DNA of 64,000 nucleotides from Nostoc sp. MG11 (GCF_014904695.1 NZ_JACXXN010000006.1:248001-312000), one strand, 5' to 3'. Counted from the stretch's first letter, positions 10,645-19,989 are shown. The notes: generated by a model from the letters alone, not told the origin. Translations and numbers: made by a program.

Positions 10645-11246
10645 ATCAAAGAATCTTTCAGTTAGCTTAAACGATCTCCGCTGTTGACCGCATCAAAATT
10701 TTATAACTTCTGGAGGAAAAATCCACCATCTTGAGACTGGCTTGCTGAGTGCTAAAGCACGGATAGCTATGGTTTAGCCCGTGCTGAGTGTTGTCTTGCA
10801 CCTTTACGGGGAAGCAAGCTAGCAAGAGCGTCTTTGTTGGGAGACGTGGATATCCCAACCTAGGATAGTGAACCTGATTAATACTTCTAAAACCTATTTT
10901 TAGATAGATTTGTCTGAATTATTTTGGCAATATGCTTTAGCTAAATTTTGATTGTTTTGCTTATAAAACTGAGCAGAGCGATCACATTAACTAATCATCA
11001 TCAAGTTTATCAAAAATTGCAAAACACAACGTAGATTAGTCTGTGACTATCGCTTGAGCAAAATTGGTGACTTTGGTCATATATGAGTTGGCAATTACTA
11101 GTGACTTTGGTCATACATAGGTTTTGACTTTTTAACAGATAATTATATTGTATGAATTTATACGAGGATTCTATTAATAAATAGGAAGATTGCTTAATCA
11201 AAACCTCAGCACAATAAAACTTTAGTGCAAATAAGGAGTCAATTCT
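10645..11246. other. 602 bp gene-free stretch with repeats and operator-like sites
   Basis: The left part (10740-10830) is built from dispersed-repeat fragments; the segment GTTTAGCCCGTGCTGA recurs in inverted form near 14912. The right part is A+T rich and holds the two direct repeats listed separately at 11067 and 11101. Short frames here are not convincing as genes. Confidence 0.45.
11067..11115 (+). promoter_or_regulatory. Tandem TGAC-N4-GTCA sites upstream of a secreted protein gene
   Basis: The 15-mer GTGACTTTGGTCATA occurs twice, at 11067-11081 and 11101-11115, 34 bp apart (about three helical turns). Each contains the dyad TGAC-TTTG-GTCA. They lie 130-180 bp before the start of the gene at 11247, in a place suited to a dimeric regulator. 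I do not recognise the motif as NtcA, LexA, RpaB or Fur. Confidence 0.5.
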
Positions 11247-11672
11247 ATGTTGAAACGAAACCGTGCATCCTTAGTCTTAGCTGCTGCCTTAATCATTGTT
11301 CCAACTATCTTGTCTATGCCTGCAAATGCCCAGACAAAAGTCTACGTTGTTGGTGAACGCGATCAAAATTGGGATCGCGACGGCAGACGCAACTATAGGA
11401 ATCGAACTCCTATAAACAGACATAATTGGAACCGCAACAATGAACCTAGAGCAAGAATAGTTAGACTTCGGAATGGTGACATCAGATATTCCAATGGGCA
11501 AATTGTTCCTGCAAGGAGGATAGTCAGATTGCGTAATCAAGGTTATTTCAGACTTCCTAATGGGGATATTCTTCTTCCTACTCAGGAAATTGTTCCTGCA
11601 AGGAGATTAGTTAGAGTGCGCGATGGTCACTTTAGACTTCCTAATGGGGTAGTAGTCCAAATAAACCTTTAA
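11247..11672 (+). CDS. Secreted basic repeat protein, unknown function
   Basis: A 141-residue protein with a clear signal peptide (hydrophobic LVLAAALIIVPTILS, cut after PANA near residue 28). The mature part begins with an Asn/Arg-rich segment (about residues 38-67) and then carries three imperfect units of about 28 residues with the pattern R(I/L)VR(L/V)R...F/YR..NG..V/LP. The units include the element IVPARR twice. It is strongly basic, so binding to an anionic surface or polymer is conceivable, but that is inference. AAGGAG sits 9-14 bp upstream of the ATG. No family is recognised. Confidence 0.75.
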   Translation: MLKRNRASLVLAAALIIVPTILSMPANAQTKVYVVGERDQNWDRDGRRNYRNRTPINRHNWNRNNEPRARIVRLRNGDIRYSNGQIVPARRIVRLRNQGYFRLPNGDILLPTQEIVPARRLVRVRDGHFRLPNGVVVQINL

Positions 11673-11778
11673 AACATTAAAAACTGAAAAAAATAATAAG
11701 TATAAGGCTGCCAGTTGATAGTTCTAGCTGTTATGAACGAACTTGGTAGCCGTTCCTTCTACGACTAAAAATAAAAAT

Positions 11779-13344
11779 ATGGATATGAAAATTGATACAT
11801 CACCCCCTGTAGATTCATCAGCTTTGATTCCCGAAGTCAAAAAAAAAGGCAAAAAGAATCGTTGGCTGTCTTGGCTAATCGCTCTTTGCCTTTTGGGTGG
11901 AATTGGCTACGCAGTTTATTACCAAATAGCTGTGCTTCCCCGCCAAGAAGCCAGACGCCGGGTACTGACACAGCCTGTAGAAAGGCAAAGCTTAACAATT
12001 ACAGTTTCAGCAAACGGAACAGTAAAGCCTGAGCGGTCAATCAACCTCAGCCCGAAAAACTCCGGCATCCTGAAGACACTTTTAGTTAAGGAAGGGGATA
12101 CCGTCAAACAAGGACAGATTGTCGCTAACATGGATGATTCCAATCTGCGAGGACAACTCACCTCTGCTCAAGGACAATTGGCACAAGCCCAGGCGAATCT
12201 GCAAAAAGCCCAAGCAGGCAATCGCCCTCAAGATATTGCCCAATCACAAGCACAACTGGACGAAGCCCAGGCAAATCTGCAAAAGGTACAAGCAGGTAAT
12301 CGCTCTCAAGATATTGCCCAAGCACAGGCTCGCTTACAAAGCGCTCAAGCTGCCCTTCGTAAAACCGAAGATGATTTCCGTCGCAATCAGCAACTTTACA
12401 ATGCCGGAGGAATTTCCCTTCAGACTCTTAATCAAACCCGTGCAGATCGTGATAGTGCTCAAGCGCAGGTAAATGAAGCACAGCAAGCACTGGCTCTGCA
12501 AAAAGCCGGGTCACGTCCAGAAGATATTGAGCAAGCACGAGCTGTAGTGAACCAGAGACAGCAAGCTTTGGCACTCCTAAAAGCCGGAACGCGCCAAGAA
12601 GATATTGATGCTGCGCGTGCTCAGGTAACTTCTGCTCGCGGTTCGCTGCAAAATATCCAATCCCAAATCAATGACACAATTATTCGCGCACCCTTTGATG
12701 GTGTGGTGACAAAGAAGTATGCTGATCCAGGCGCTTTCGTGACTCCCACAACTGCTAGTAGTGACGTATCTTCTGCCACTTCTTCTTCAATCTTGTCTCT
12801 AGCTTCGACAAATGAAGTTGTAGCCAACTTAGCCGAAACAAATATTTCTAAAATTAGCCTTGGTCAAAAAGTCAAGATTAAAGCAGATGCCTATCCAGGA
12901 AAAATCTTTGAAGGTAAAGTCAGCCAAATTGCTGCCCAATCTGTAGTGGAGCAAAACGTTACCAGTTTTGAAATCAGAGTATCACTCTCAGACCCACAAA
13001 ATATATTGCGGTCTGGGATGAATGTAGCAGCAGATTTTCAAGTCGGTCAATCGGAAAATGTCCTAGTGGTGCCAACAGCCTCGGTGGTGCGCCAAGAAAA
13101 TGCCACAGGCGTATTTGTGGCTGGACAGAATAATAGACCTGTGTTCACTCGCATCGAAACTGGCGTTACCGCGAATAACTTTACTGAAGTTAAATCTGGA
13201 TTGCAAGGAAACGAAAGAGTGCTGCTCAGCTTCCCACCAGGGTCACGACCACAATCAACACCACGAGGAGGAGTTTTTCCTGGTTTAGGAGGGGGTGGCC
13301 GTTCATCAGGCGGTGGTCGTTCTCAACGCGGTGGTTCTCCTTAA
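11779..13344 (+). CDS. RND/ABC membrane fusion (HlyD/MacA-like) adaptor
   Basis: A periplasmic adaptor linking an inner-membrane ABC exporter to a TolC channel. The frame opens with a TTG at 11743, but ATG 11779 (or 11785) is a more natural start. Order of parts: cytoplasmic Lys-rich tail; membrane anchor (WLSWLIALCLLGGIGYAVYY, about residues 31-50 from ATG 11779); a biotinyl-lipoyl half-motif (SGILKTLLVKEGDTVKQGQIV); a long Gln/Ala-rich coiled coil containing repeats of the type KAQAGNRPQDIAQ; the second lipoyl half (IRAPFDGVVTKKYADPG); then a beta-barrel. The C-terminus is a Gly/Ser/Arg-rich tail. It is followed after 23 bp by the permease gene. MacA-like overall; DevB is the alternative. 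Confidence 0.88.
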   Translation: MDMKIDTSPPVDSSALIPEVKKKGKKNRWLSWLIALCLLGGIGYAVYYQIAVLPRQEARRRVLTQPVERQSLTITVSANGTVKPERSINLSPKNSGILKTLLVKEGDTVKQGQIVANMDDSNLRGQLTSAQGQLAQAQANLQKAQAGNRPQDIAQSQAQLDEAQANLQKVQAGNRSQDIAQAQARLQSAQAALRKTEDDFRRNQQLYNAGGISLQTLNQTRADRDSAQAQVNEAQQALALQKAGSRPEDIEQARAVVNQRQQALALLKAGTRQEDIDAARAQVTSARGSLQNIQSQINDTIIRAPFDGVVTKKYADPGAFVTPTTASSDVSSATSSSILSLASTNEVVANLAETNISKISLGQKVKIKADAYPGKIFEGKVSQIAAQSVVEQNVTSFEIRVSLSDPQNILRSGMNVAADFQVGQSENVLVVPTASVVRQENATGVFVAGQNNRPVFTRIETGVTANNFTEVKSGLQGNERVLLSFPPGSRPQSTPRGGVFPGLGGGGRSSGGGRSQRGGSP

Positions 13345-13367
13345 AGTTATTTTTTAAATACAACAAT

Positions 13368-14639
13368 ATGTTTAAGGGCTTTTACAAAGTTAAAAACACC
13401 CGCACAGTGCCGTTGCTGGAAATATTGACAATGGCAGCAGAGACTTTGTGGAGTAACAAATTACGCACAGGACTAACTATGCTGGGTGTAATTATTGGGA
13501 TTTCTTCAGTCATTGCCATTACCTCTGTGGGTCAGGGTGTGCAAAAGGGAGTTGAGCAACAAATACAAGCGTTGGGGACAGATGTGTTGCAAATCTTGGC
13601 TGGGGCGGCCAGAAGTGGAAATGTCCGTCAAGGGATAGGTTCTAGCAGTACCTTAACTTGGGAGGATGCTAAAGCGATCGCCACACAAGCACCATCCGCT
13701 CAACTTGTTTCTGCTTATCTCCAACGCAGCGCCCAAGTTGTTTATGCAGGACAGAACACATCAACAATCATTTATGGCACAGATTTGAATTACCCAGAAG
13801 TGAGAAATACTCACCCCCAACAAGGAAGATTTTTTACTCAAGAAGAACTAGATACTGCTGCACAGTTTGCCATTCTTGGCCCTACAGTCCAAAGCACACT
13901 CTTTGGACAGGGTGGTAATGTTATCGGCGAGAAAATTCGGATTCAGGGAGAGGCTTACGAAGTGATTGGGGTGATGGAACCTAAAGGTTCTCAGGGCCCG
14001 ATGGATCGGGATGATCAAATTTTCATTCCTTTGACTAGTATGTCGAAGAGACTGGTTGGTAACAATGCGCTGGTGGGCGTTTCTGTAAGCGGCATTTTAG
14101 TCAAAAGTGCCAATCAAGAACAGTTAGAAGCTGCTCAGTTTCAAGTCACCAATCTCTTACGCCTGCGTCATAACATTTATCCACCACAAGCTGATGATTT
14201 CCGCCTGACTAATCAAGCAGATATTGTTAGCACCTTCACTAATGTTGTGGGTTTATTTACAGTCATGGTAGTGGCGATCGCTGGTATTTCTTTAGTCGTC
14301 GGTGGCATTGGTATTGCCAATATCATGCTGGTTTCCGTTGTGGAACGAACGCGAGAAATCGGCATTCGTAAAGCAGTAGGAGCTACCAATTCAGCAATCC
14401 TCAATCAATTTTTAGCCGAAGCGATCGTAATTTCAATTGCTGGCGGAGGCATTGGTATAGTAAGTGGCATTTTAATTGCTTTTGCTGCTGCAACTATTTT
14501 TAAATTTCCGTTTGTCATTTCTTTATGGTCAGTAATTGTTGGGTTTGGACTTTCGTTGACTGTTGGCTTAATTGCTGGGGTGATTCCAGCACGAAACGCC
14601 GCCAAATTAGATCCAATTACGGCTTTACGAAGTGATTAA
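13368..14639 (+). CDS. MacB/FtsX-type ABC transporter permease
   Basis: A 423-residue permease of the MacB superfamily (mechanotransmission type). It has one N-terminal transmembrane helix (LRTGLTMLGVIIGISSVIAITSV), a large periplasmic domain of roughly 230 residues, and three C-terminal helices, with the conserved IANIMLVSVVERTREIGIRKAVGAT coupling helix. Unlike Escherichia coli MacB, it has no fused ATPase; the ATPase is the separate gene at 14969. It works with the adaptor upstream and the TolC-like gene downstream. DevC of the heterocyst glycolipid exporter is a related alternative, but the N-terminal and ERTREIGIRKA motifs fit MacB better. Confidence 0.9.
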   Translation: MFKGFYKVKNTRTVPLLEILTMAAETLWSNKLRTGLTMLGVIIGISSVIAITSVGQGVQKGVEQQIQALGTDVLQILAGAARSGNVRQGIGSSSTLTWEDAKAIATQAPSAQLVSAYLQRSAQVVYAGQNTSTIIYGTDLNYPEVRNTHPQQGRFFTQEELDTAAQFAILGPTVQSTLFGQGGNVIGEKIRIQGEAYEVIGVMEPKGSQGPMDRDDQIFIPLTSMSKRLVGNNALVGVSVSGILVKSANQEQLEAAQFQVTNLLRLRHNIYPPQADDFRLTNQADIVSTFTNVVGLFTVMVVAIAGISLVVGGIGIANIMLVSVVERTREIGIRKAVGATNSAILNQFLAEAIVISIAGGGIGIVSGILIAFAAATIFKFPFVISLWSVIVGFGLSLTVGLIAGVIPARNAAKLDPITALRSD

Positions 14640-14968
14640 GCTTAGCAATAAGAATTTTAAGGTTCACGCAGAGAGAAGTTTGAGCGGCGGCTTCCGCCGC
14701 TCAAAACTTCGGTGGGCGCAGAGACGCAGAGAGTAATGAGAAATTTATTGGCGTTGCTGAATGAAACTTTCAAAAATTCAGTTTTTAAAACTCCTCTTCT
14801 CTGTGCCTCTGTCTTGAAAAGTTCAGATCGCCGGAAGCCGGCGCTCCGACTTTTCGCTGCGGCTCTGCGTGACACAAATTCATAGTTCAATTCATTCAAG
14901 AAATACCGTTCAGCACGGGCTAAACGCCCCGTTACCGCGCTTCAGCACTTACTACTCAGCACTCAATT
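14640..14968. repeat. Repeat-filled gap between permease and ATPase genes
   Basis: The gap carries two repeat-type structures. At 14662-14731, a hairpin with 10 bp arms (TGAGCGGCGG/CCGCCGCTCA) is set between GCAGAG-rich flanks. At 14798-14871, the sequence CTCTGTCTTGAAAAGTT, a CCGGAAGCCGG hairpin and ACTTTTCGCTGCGGCTCTGCGTGA form one copy of an element also present at about 46364 and 61282. CAGCACGGGCTAAACG near 14912 is another dispersed repeat. The insertion may loosen co-expression of the transporter genes. Confidence 0.6.
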
Positions 14969-15640
14969 ATGACAACGATGATTTGGCTGGAATCCATTAC
15001 TAAAACTTACTATTTAGGAGAAGTCACTGTTCCTATACTCAAAGGAATTCAACTCTCCATTGAAGAGGGAGAATATGTTTCTATTATGGGTGCGTCAGGT
15101 TCGGGTAAGTCCACGTTGATGAATATTGTGGGATGTCTGGATCGTCCCACTACTGGACACTATATTTTTGAAGGCAGAAACCTGACTACTTTTGACGATG
15201 ATGAATTAGCGTATATTCGTAACCAAAGAATAGGTTTTGTTTTCCAACAATTTAACTTGTTGGCGCGGGCAACAGCGCTGGAAAATGTTATGTTACCGAT
15301 GGTTTACGCCAATTTACCAAAGCCAAAACGCCGTGAAAGAGCATTAGAAGCTTTAGAAAGAGTGGGTTTAGGGGAACGTATTTCCAATCGTCCTAGTCAA
15401 CTCTCTGGCGGACAACAACAACGGGTAGCCATTGCTCGCGCTTTGGTCAACCGACCTGCATTAGTCTTGGCTGATGAGCCAACGGGAGCTTTAGATACTG
15501 AGACTTCCCACGAGGTGATGAGTTTACTGACGGAACTTAATCAACAAGGCATCACAATTGTGATTGTTACTCATGAACCAGATATCGCAGCCCAAACTAA
15601 AAAAATTATTCGAGTCCAAGATGGTATGATTGTCAACTGA
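14969..15640 (+). CDS. MacB/LolD-type ABC transporter ATPase
   Basis: A 223-residue ATP-binding subunit that powers the export set encoded around it. Walker A is GASGSGKST (41-49), the Q-loop is in FVFQQFNLL, the signature LSGGQQQR (145-152), Walker B LVLADEP (165-171) and the switch histidine H202 in VTHEP. It belongs to the MacB/LolD clade ([17 protein letters not shown]). The gene is 330 bp downstream of the permease and 80 bp upstream of the TolC-like gene, all on the same strand. The transported substrate cannot be inferred. Confidence 0.93.
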   Translation: MTTMIWLESITKTYYLGEVTVPILKGIQLSIEEGEYVSIMGASGSGKSTLMNIVGCLDRPTTGHYIFEGRNLTTFDDDELAYIRNQRIGFVFQQFNLLARATALENVMLPMVYANLPKPKRRERALEALERVGLGERISNRPSQLSGGQQQRVAIARALVNRPALVLADEPTGALDTETSHEVMSLLTELNQQGITIVIVTHEPDIAAQTKKIIRVQDGMIVN

Positions 15641-15719
15641 TTCTGTAAATTAAACTCGGAAGGGTAATTTTTGATCGCATCCTCAAAGTTGTAGAGAACA
15701 ATTAATTACCGCATCAGAT

Positions 15720-17174
15720 ATGAATTTTATCTTATTCTTTGTGCATTCTACCTGGATTACCGTGGCGATAGCTTTTCTCATCCCAACTTTAGCCAGAAGT
15801 GCAGATGCAACAACTCCCCCACCAACTCAGAAATCCCCAAGCGTCACGGGTACTGGTTCTGTACAAGTTCCCAATTTCCTCAACCCCAACCCTAATCTTC
15901 TACAGTTTCCTACCAAGTCACAAGAAGTAACGATTCAGGCAACTGTGCCAATTAGTCTGGCGCAAGCTTTGGAACTAGCACGACGCAACAATCGAGAGTT
16001 ACAGGTAGCTCTGTTAGAATTAGAAAGCAGTCGCTCGGCGCTACGCGAGTCTCAAGCTACTTTGTTTCCTACTCTTGGTGTTAATAGCGGTATTACCAAC
16101 AGTGGTAATAATCTGATTACAAGTCCACCTCCTGGTAGCAATTCATCTTCATCCAGTACATCTTTTAATGGTTCAGCACAACTGAATTATGACCTCTATA
16201 CTTCTGGTAGTCGGCAAGCTAGAATCCGAGCAGCTGAGGAACAGCTACGGGTAGATGAGTTAGATGTTGAGAACAGGTCTTTGGAAATTCAGCTGAATGT
16301 CACAACTGAATATTACGATTTGCAACAAGCAGATGAACAAGTACGAATTAATCGGTCTGCTGTGGAAAATGCCCAAGCTAGTTTACGGGATACTCAAGCT
16401 AGAGAACAAGCTGGAGTAGGTACGCGATTTGATGTGCTGCAAGCTCAAGTAAATTTAGCAAATGTCCAACAAACTCTAACTAATTCTCTCTCGCAGCAGG
16501 AAATTGCCCGTCGGCGGTTAGCAACTCGGTTAAGTTTGGCGCAGTCAGTGAATATCAGTGCAGCAGACCCCGTACAATTAGCGGGTCTTTGGCAACCAAC
16601 AGTAGAACAAACTATCATCCAAGCTTTTCAAAACCGTCCAGAACTACAACAGTTTTTAGCACAACGTAATATTAGCGAGCAACAGCGACGACAAGCACTT
16701 TCATCTTTGGGGCCGCAAATTAGTTTGGCTAGTAGTTATAGCCTGCTAGATCGTTTTGACGATGGCGTCGGCGTTACTGATGGTTACTCAGTAGGAGTTC
16801 AAGCAAATCAAAATTTATTCGATGGAGGAGCAGCAAGAGCGCGTGCGGCTCAATCGAGAGCTAATATTGCGATCGCCGAAAATCAATTTGCTAACCAGCG
16901 CGACCAAATTCGCTTTGATGTAGAACAGTTCTATTCTCAGTTGCAAGCCAACCGGAATAATGTGCAGACTTCTTCTGTAGCTTTAAATCAAGCTAAAGAA
17001 TCTCTGAATCTAGCTAGGCTAAGGTTTCAAGCTGGTGTAGGCACTCAAACAGAGGTGATTGCTGCTGAAAACGACCTGACAAGAGCAGAAGGTAATCGAG
17101 TCACAGCTATTTTAGATTACAACCGCGCTCTAGCTAATTTGCAACGCTCCGTCACTTCTAGAAATTCACCTTAA
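15720..17174 (+). CDS. TolC family outer membrane efflux protein
   Basis: A 484-residue outer-membrane channel. A signal peptide (hydrophobic to about residue 25, cut near LARSADA) and a Pro-rich linker precede two outer membrane efflux (OEP) repeats. These show the typical duplicated helical hairpins: ISLALELARRNNRELQ-type start at about residue 80, GVGTRFDVLQAQVNLANVQQTL, and the second copy GVGTQTEVIAAENDLTRAEGNRV. It completes the adaptor, permease and ATPase set. Heterocyst-formers use one TolC (HgdD) for several exporters; this gene may be a paralogue dedicated to the cluster. Confidence 0.92.
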   Translation: MNFILFFVHSTWITVAIAFLIPTLARSADATTPPPTQKSPSVTGTGSVQVPNFLNPNPNLLQFPTKSQEVTIQATVPISLAQALELARRNNRELQVALLELESSRSALRESQATLFPTLGVNSGITNSGNNLITSPPPGSNSSSSSTSFNGSAQLNYDLYTSGSRQARIRAAEEQLRVDELDVENRSLEIQLNVTTEYYDLQQADEQVRINRSAVENAQASLRDTQAREQAGVGTRFDVLQAQVNLANVQQTLTNSLSQQEIARRRLATRLSLAQSVNISAADPVQLAGLWQPTVEQTIIQAFQNRPELQQFLAQRNISEQQRRQALSSLGPQISLASSYSLLDRFDDGVGVTDGYSVGVQANQNLFDGGAARARAAQSRANIAIAENQFANQRDQIRFDVEQFYSQLQANRNNVQTSSVALNQAKESLNLARLRFQAGVGTQTEVIAAENDLTRAEGNRVTAILDYNRALANLQRSVTSRNSP

Positions 17175-17205
17175 TCTTTGACTTTTAACAAATGACCAAT
17201 GACTA

Positions 17206-18192
17206 CTAAACTTTTTTACCAGCCAGTCTGACAACGGCTGTAACTAGCTCAGAAGGTTCTGCTGGCTTAGTGCCGTGCATCTGAAAACCTGCGGAGAGTG
17301 CCTGTTGTTGATTATACTCTCCAGCATAGGCAGTGAGAGCGATCGCTGGTATTTGTCCCCCCTGTTCTGGTAGCCAGGTTCTAAATTGGCGAATCAGCAT
17401 ATAGCCGTCCATGTCCGGCATCCTAATATCGCTCAATAGAACATCTGGCTTGGATTCTGCTAATGCTTGCAATGCCTTTATAGCCGATGACACTGCTATT
17501 ACTTCTGCCCCTTCCTCTGACAGCACGAAGCTGATAAAGTCCCGTGAATCGGTGTCATCATCGACAACCAGTATTCTAAATCCTTGAAGATTGCCCAAGT
17601 TAGAGTCTATTTCGTCCTCTTGTGGGCTTTCTTGTGCAATCGCGTTTGCGTGCCAGAGTGGTAAATTAACTGTAAATATCGCTCCCTGCCCTTCGCCAGA
17701 ACTTGCTGCTAAAACTGTACCACCGTGGAATTCTACTATCTGTCGGATGATCGCTAGCCTTAATCCTAGTCCACCAAATTTTCTGGTAGTAGCGCTATCT
17801 GCTTGGCGGAAGTAATCAAATACATAAGGTAAAAAGTCAGGATTAATTCCCTTACCCATATCAATGACTTCGATTTGAGCGCAAGAGTCAACATGCTCTA
17901 GCCTAACTTCTACTCGCCCATCTGGAGACGTAAACTTGACGGCGTTGGAAAGTAAATTCCAGAGAACTTGTTGCAAACGGTTGGAATCACCTATCACTAA
18001 GAATGTGGGATGAATCTGATCATCAGGAACAAGCGACAATTTCATATTGATGGATTTTGCTTCCGCTGCTAAACGTACTGTCTCCAGTGCAGCCGAAACA
18101 GTTGATACCAGGTTTACCTTGCCAACATTTAACGTCAGTTTGCCCTGAAGAATACGCGAGACATTCAGCAAGTCTTCAATCAGTTACGCCTG
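17206..18192 (-). pseudogene. Truncated hybrid histidine kinase with receiver domain
   Basis: The remaining frame encodes an HATPase domain followed by a receiver. The HATPase shows the N box (LLSNAVKFTS), G1 (DMGKGI) and F box (YFRQADS). The receiver has DDD in ILVVDDDTD, a phospho-Asp in LLSDIRMPDMDG, a Thr in ALTAYAG and a Lys in GTKPAEP. Homology to hybrid kinases starts abruptly: the codons read Q-A-stop-L-I-E-D-L-L-N-V-S-R, where intact relatives have QLIEDLL. The TAA is at 18184-18186, with further stops just upstream and no kinase-like sequence. The phosphorylatable His (HisKA) and sensor regions are missing, and the G2 box reads GLGLRLA instead of GLGLGLA. A TTG at 18171 could start a 321-residue remnant, but kinase activity is unlikely. 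Confidence 0.8.
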
Positions 18193-18421
18193 ATAAATAT
18201 TAGCTCATCTCAATTTCTAATCTTTAATCCCTTTTATCAATATTTCGTGACCTATGTCAGCGTTTTTTGTTTGAATAACCACTGTAAAGGCGTATTTTTA
18301 AGTTTTTAGCGATTTTTCTGGAATTTATTAGCGATTCTTTGCTTAGTTCGTTTACTTTGAGGTGTACTCTCAATATACGGTAGCTTTCAAAAACAGTCTT
18401 TAAAATAAATTACACCCTGAG

Positions 18422-19087
18422 GTGAATGCCATGAGAAATTATGCTGACCAACAGGAATTTATATTAAGTCAAATTACAAATAAATGTTTTGATCAACGGG
18501 ATTTAAGTGGATGTGACTTGAGTGGAATCGACCTCAGGGGAGTTGATTTAAGTGGCGTTAACTTTATAGGAGCAGATTTGCATGGTGCAGATCTATGTGG
18601 TTGTGTTCTAACTCGTGCCAATTTAAGTAATGCAAATTTAATGGAAGCTAATTTGCGTGAAGCTAATTTGAATGAAGCTTCTTTGTGTGAAGCTAATTTG
18701 ATGAATGCTGATTTAACGCAAGCAAATTTGTGTGGAACTTTCTTATGGCGAGTGAAATTTATAGGTAGTAAACTTTGGGGTACTTCTTTGTGTGGAGCGG
18801 ATTTGAGTGAAGCAGACTTGAGCAAAGCCATATTAATTGAAGCATCGCTGATTGAAGCTAACTTAGTAAGAGCAAATCTCGCAGGAGCAAAGTTATGTGG
18901 AGCAATGTTACTAGAAGCTAATTTAACCGAAGCTAATTTAAATGGTGCAGACCTCACATGGGCCAATTTAACTAAAGCAAACTTAAGTGAAGCCAACCTG
19001 TGGGAAACAAACCTGATTTATGCAAAGTTTCGGGATACCATCATGCCTGACGGCACAATTGAGCAACCTCAGATACTAGTTTCTTGA
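18422..19087 (+). CDS. Pentapeptide repeat protein
   Basis: A 221-residue protein almost wholly made of pentapeptide repeats, A(D/N)LXX type, from about residue 25 to 210 (for example GVDLSGVNFIGADLHGADL). These fold into a right-handed quadrilateral beta-helix. There is no signal peptide, so it is probably cytoplasmic. The start is GTG at 18422 or ATG at 18431, with GAGG just upstream. Such proteins are abundant in Nostoc-type genomes and mostly uncharacterised. Some bind topoisomerases, but nothing here shows that. Cys is unusually frequent in the repeats (LCG). Confidence 0.9.
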   Translation: MNAMRNYADQQEFILSQITNKCFDQRDLSGCDLSGIDLRGVDLSGVNFIGADLHGADLCGCVLTRANLSNANLMEANLREANLNEASLCEANLMNADLTQANLCGTFLWRVKFIGSKLWGTSLCGADLSEADLSKAILIEASLIEANLVRANLAGAKLCGAMLLEANLTEANLNGADLTWANLTKANLSEANLWETNLIYAKFRDTIMPDGTIEQPQILVS

Positions 19088-19175
19088 AATTGGAGCATTG
19101 GGGGAAGCTAGGAAGCAGAGAGGGGCAGAGGAGAGAATAATTAATGACCCTTGACCTTTGACTCTTGACAAATAA

Positions 19176-19961
19176 CTAAAACTCTCGTTGTGAAAAGATG
19201 AGAATAGCGATCGCCAAGAGCATGACACTGTACAATACGCCATAACCAGCGCTAGTAATCAATGCAGTTGCGTCGGGTAGTGCTTGCAAGCCATAAACCG
19301 CGTCATTTTTCAAGTCTAATCGAGATAAATCTGGCAAAATGAGATACAAACCTTGTGTGAGGCGTTCCATACCAGGATTACGACTCAGACGACCGAGTTG
19401 TGCTAAGTCTTGGGTAATATTCCCTATTAAATAAACAGCGAATGTTAAAGCAGTTGCTAACAGTGAGCCAGTAAAAACACCCAAGGCAATAGCCATAGCA
19501 CTGATTAAAGACAACTGTAAAAATAAGAAAATTACAGCAATCAGAATACTCTCCGTCGGTTTAGAAATATTACCAAATTGCAAAAATCCCAGATAAATTG
19601 TTGTCATTGCAGCGACTAGTACAGCTAGCACTGCGGATAAGCCTAAATATTTGCCGATAATAATTTCACTACGGCTGATAGGTTTTGCAATTAACATCAA
19701 AACAGTGCGTTTTTCAATTTCTTTGTTAACCAATCCTGTACCTACAAATATTGCAACAATTAAACCAATTGCACTTATCGCCGCCATTCCGAAGTCTAAA
19801 AACATTTTATCTTCGGTCGTTGCTGCAAATTCAGGTAGTACGCGGAAAGCGATCGCAATTATTACTGCATAAAAACCGATAATATAAAGGATGCGATCGC
19901 GTACCACTTCCTGAAATACATTCTTTGCTAGTACAAAAATTCTGCCTAAGTTCATAGTCAT
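19176..19961 (-). CDS. fraE: FraE-like ABC-2 type permease, septal junction operon
   Basis: A 261-residue membrane protein with six predicted helices and the ABC-2 permease motif KEIEKRTVLMLIAKPISRSEIIIGKYLGL. It is the third gene of a minus-strand set in the order, sizes and families of the Anabaena fraC-fraD-fraE operon, whose products are needed for long filaments, intercellular molecular transfer and heterocyst function. The gene starts 53 bp after fraD; that gap includes the tandem heptamer CCCTGCT. On sequence alone it could be any ABC-2 permease; the operon context decides the call. No ATPase partner is adjacent. Confidence 0.85.
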   Translation of the reverse strand: MTMNLGRIFVLAKNVFQEVVRDRILYIIGFYAVIIAIAFRVLPEFAATTEDKMFLDFGMAAISAIGLIVAIFVGTGLVNKEIEKRTVLMLIAKPISRSEIIIGKYLGLSAVLAVLVAAMTTIYLGFLQFGNISKPTESILIAVIFLFLQLSLISAMAIALGVFTGSLLATALTFAVYLIGNITQDLAQLGRLSRNPGMERLTQGLYLILPDLSRLDLKNDAVYGLQALPDATALITSAGYGVLYSVMLLAIAILIFSQREF

Positions 19962-19989
19962 TTGTCATTTCTCATTTTTCTTTCCTTGC

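Noticed and set aside
10667-10858. 63-codon minus-strand frame upstream of the TPR gene
   Set aside because: It lies in dispersed repeat sequence (GTTTAGCCCGTGCTGA, GGGGAAGCAAGCTAGC) and has no protein-like features.
11779-17174. Reading the adaptor, permease, ATPase and TolC genes as the heterocyst glycolipid exporter devBCA-hgdD
   Set aside because: The permease motifs (ERTREIGIRKA and N-terminal helix) and the long Gly-tailed adaptor fit MacA/MacB better, and a repeat-filled gap separates permease and ATPase. DevBCA is mentioned only as an alternative.
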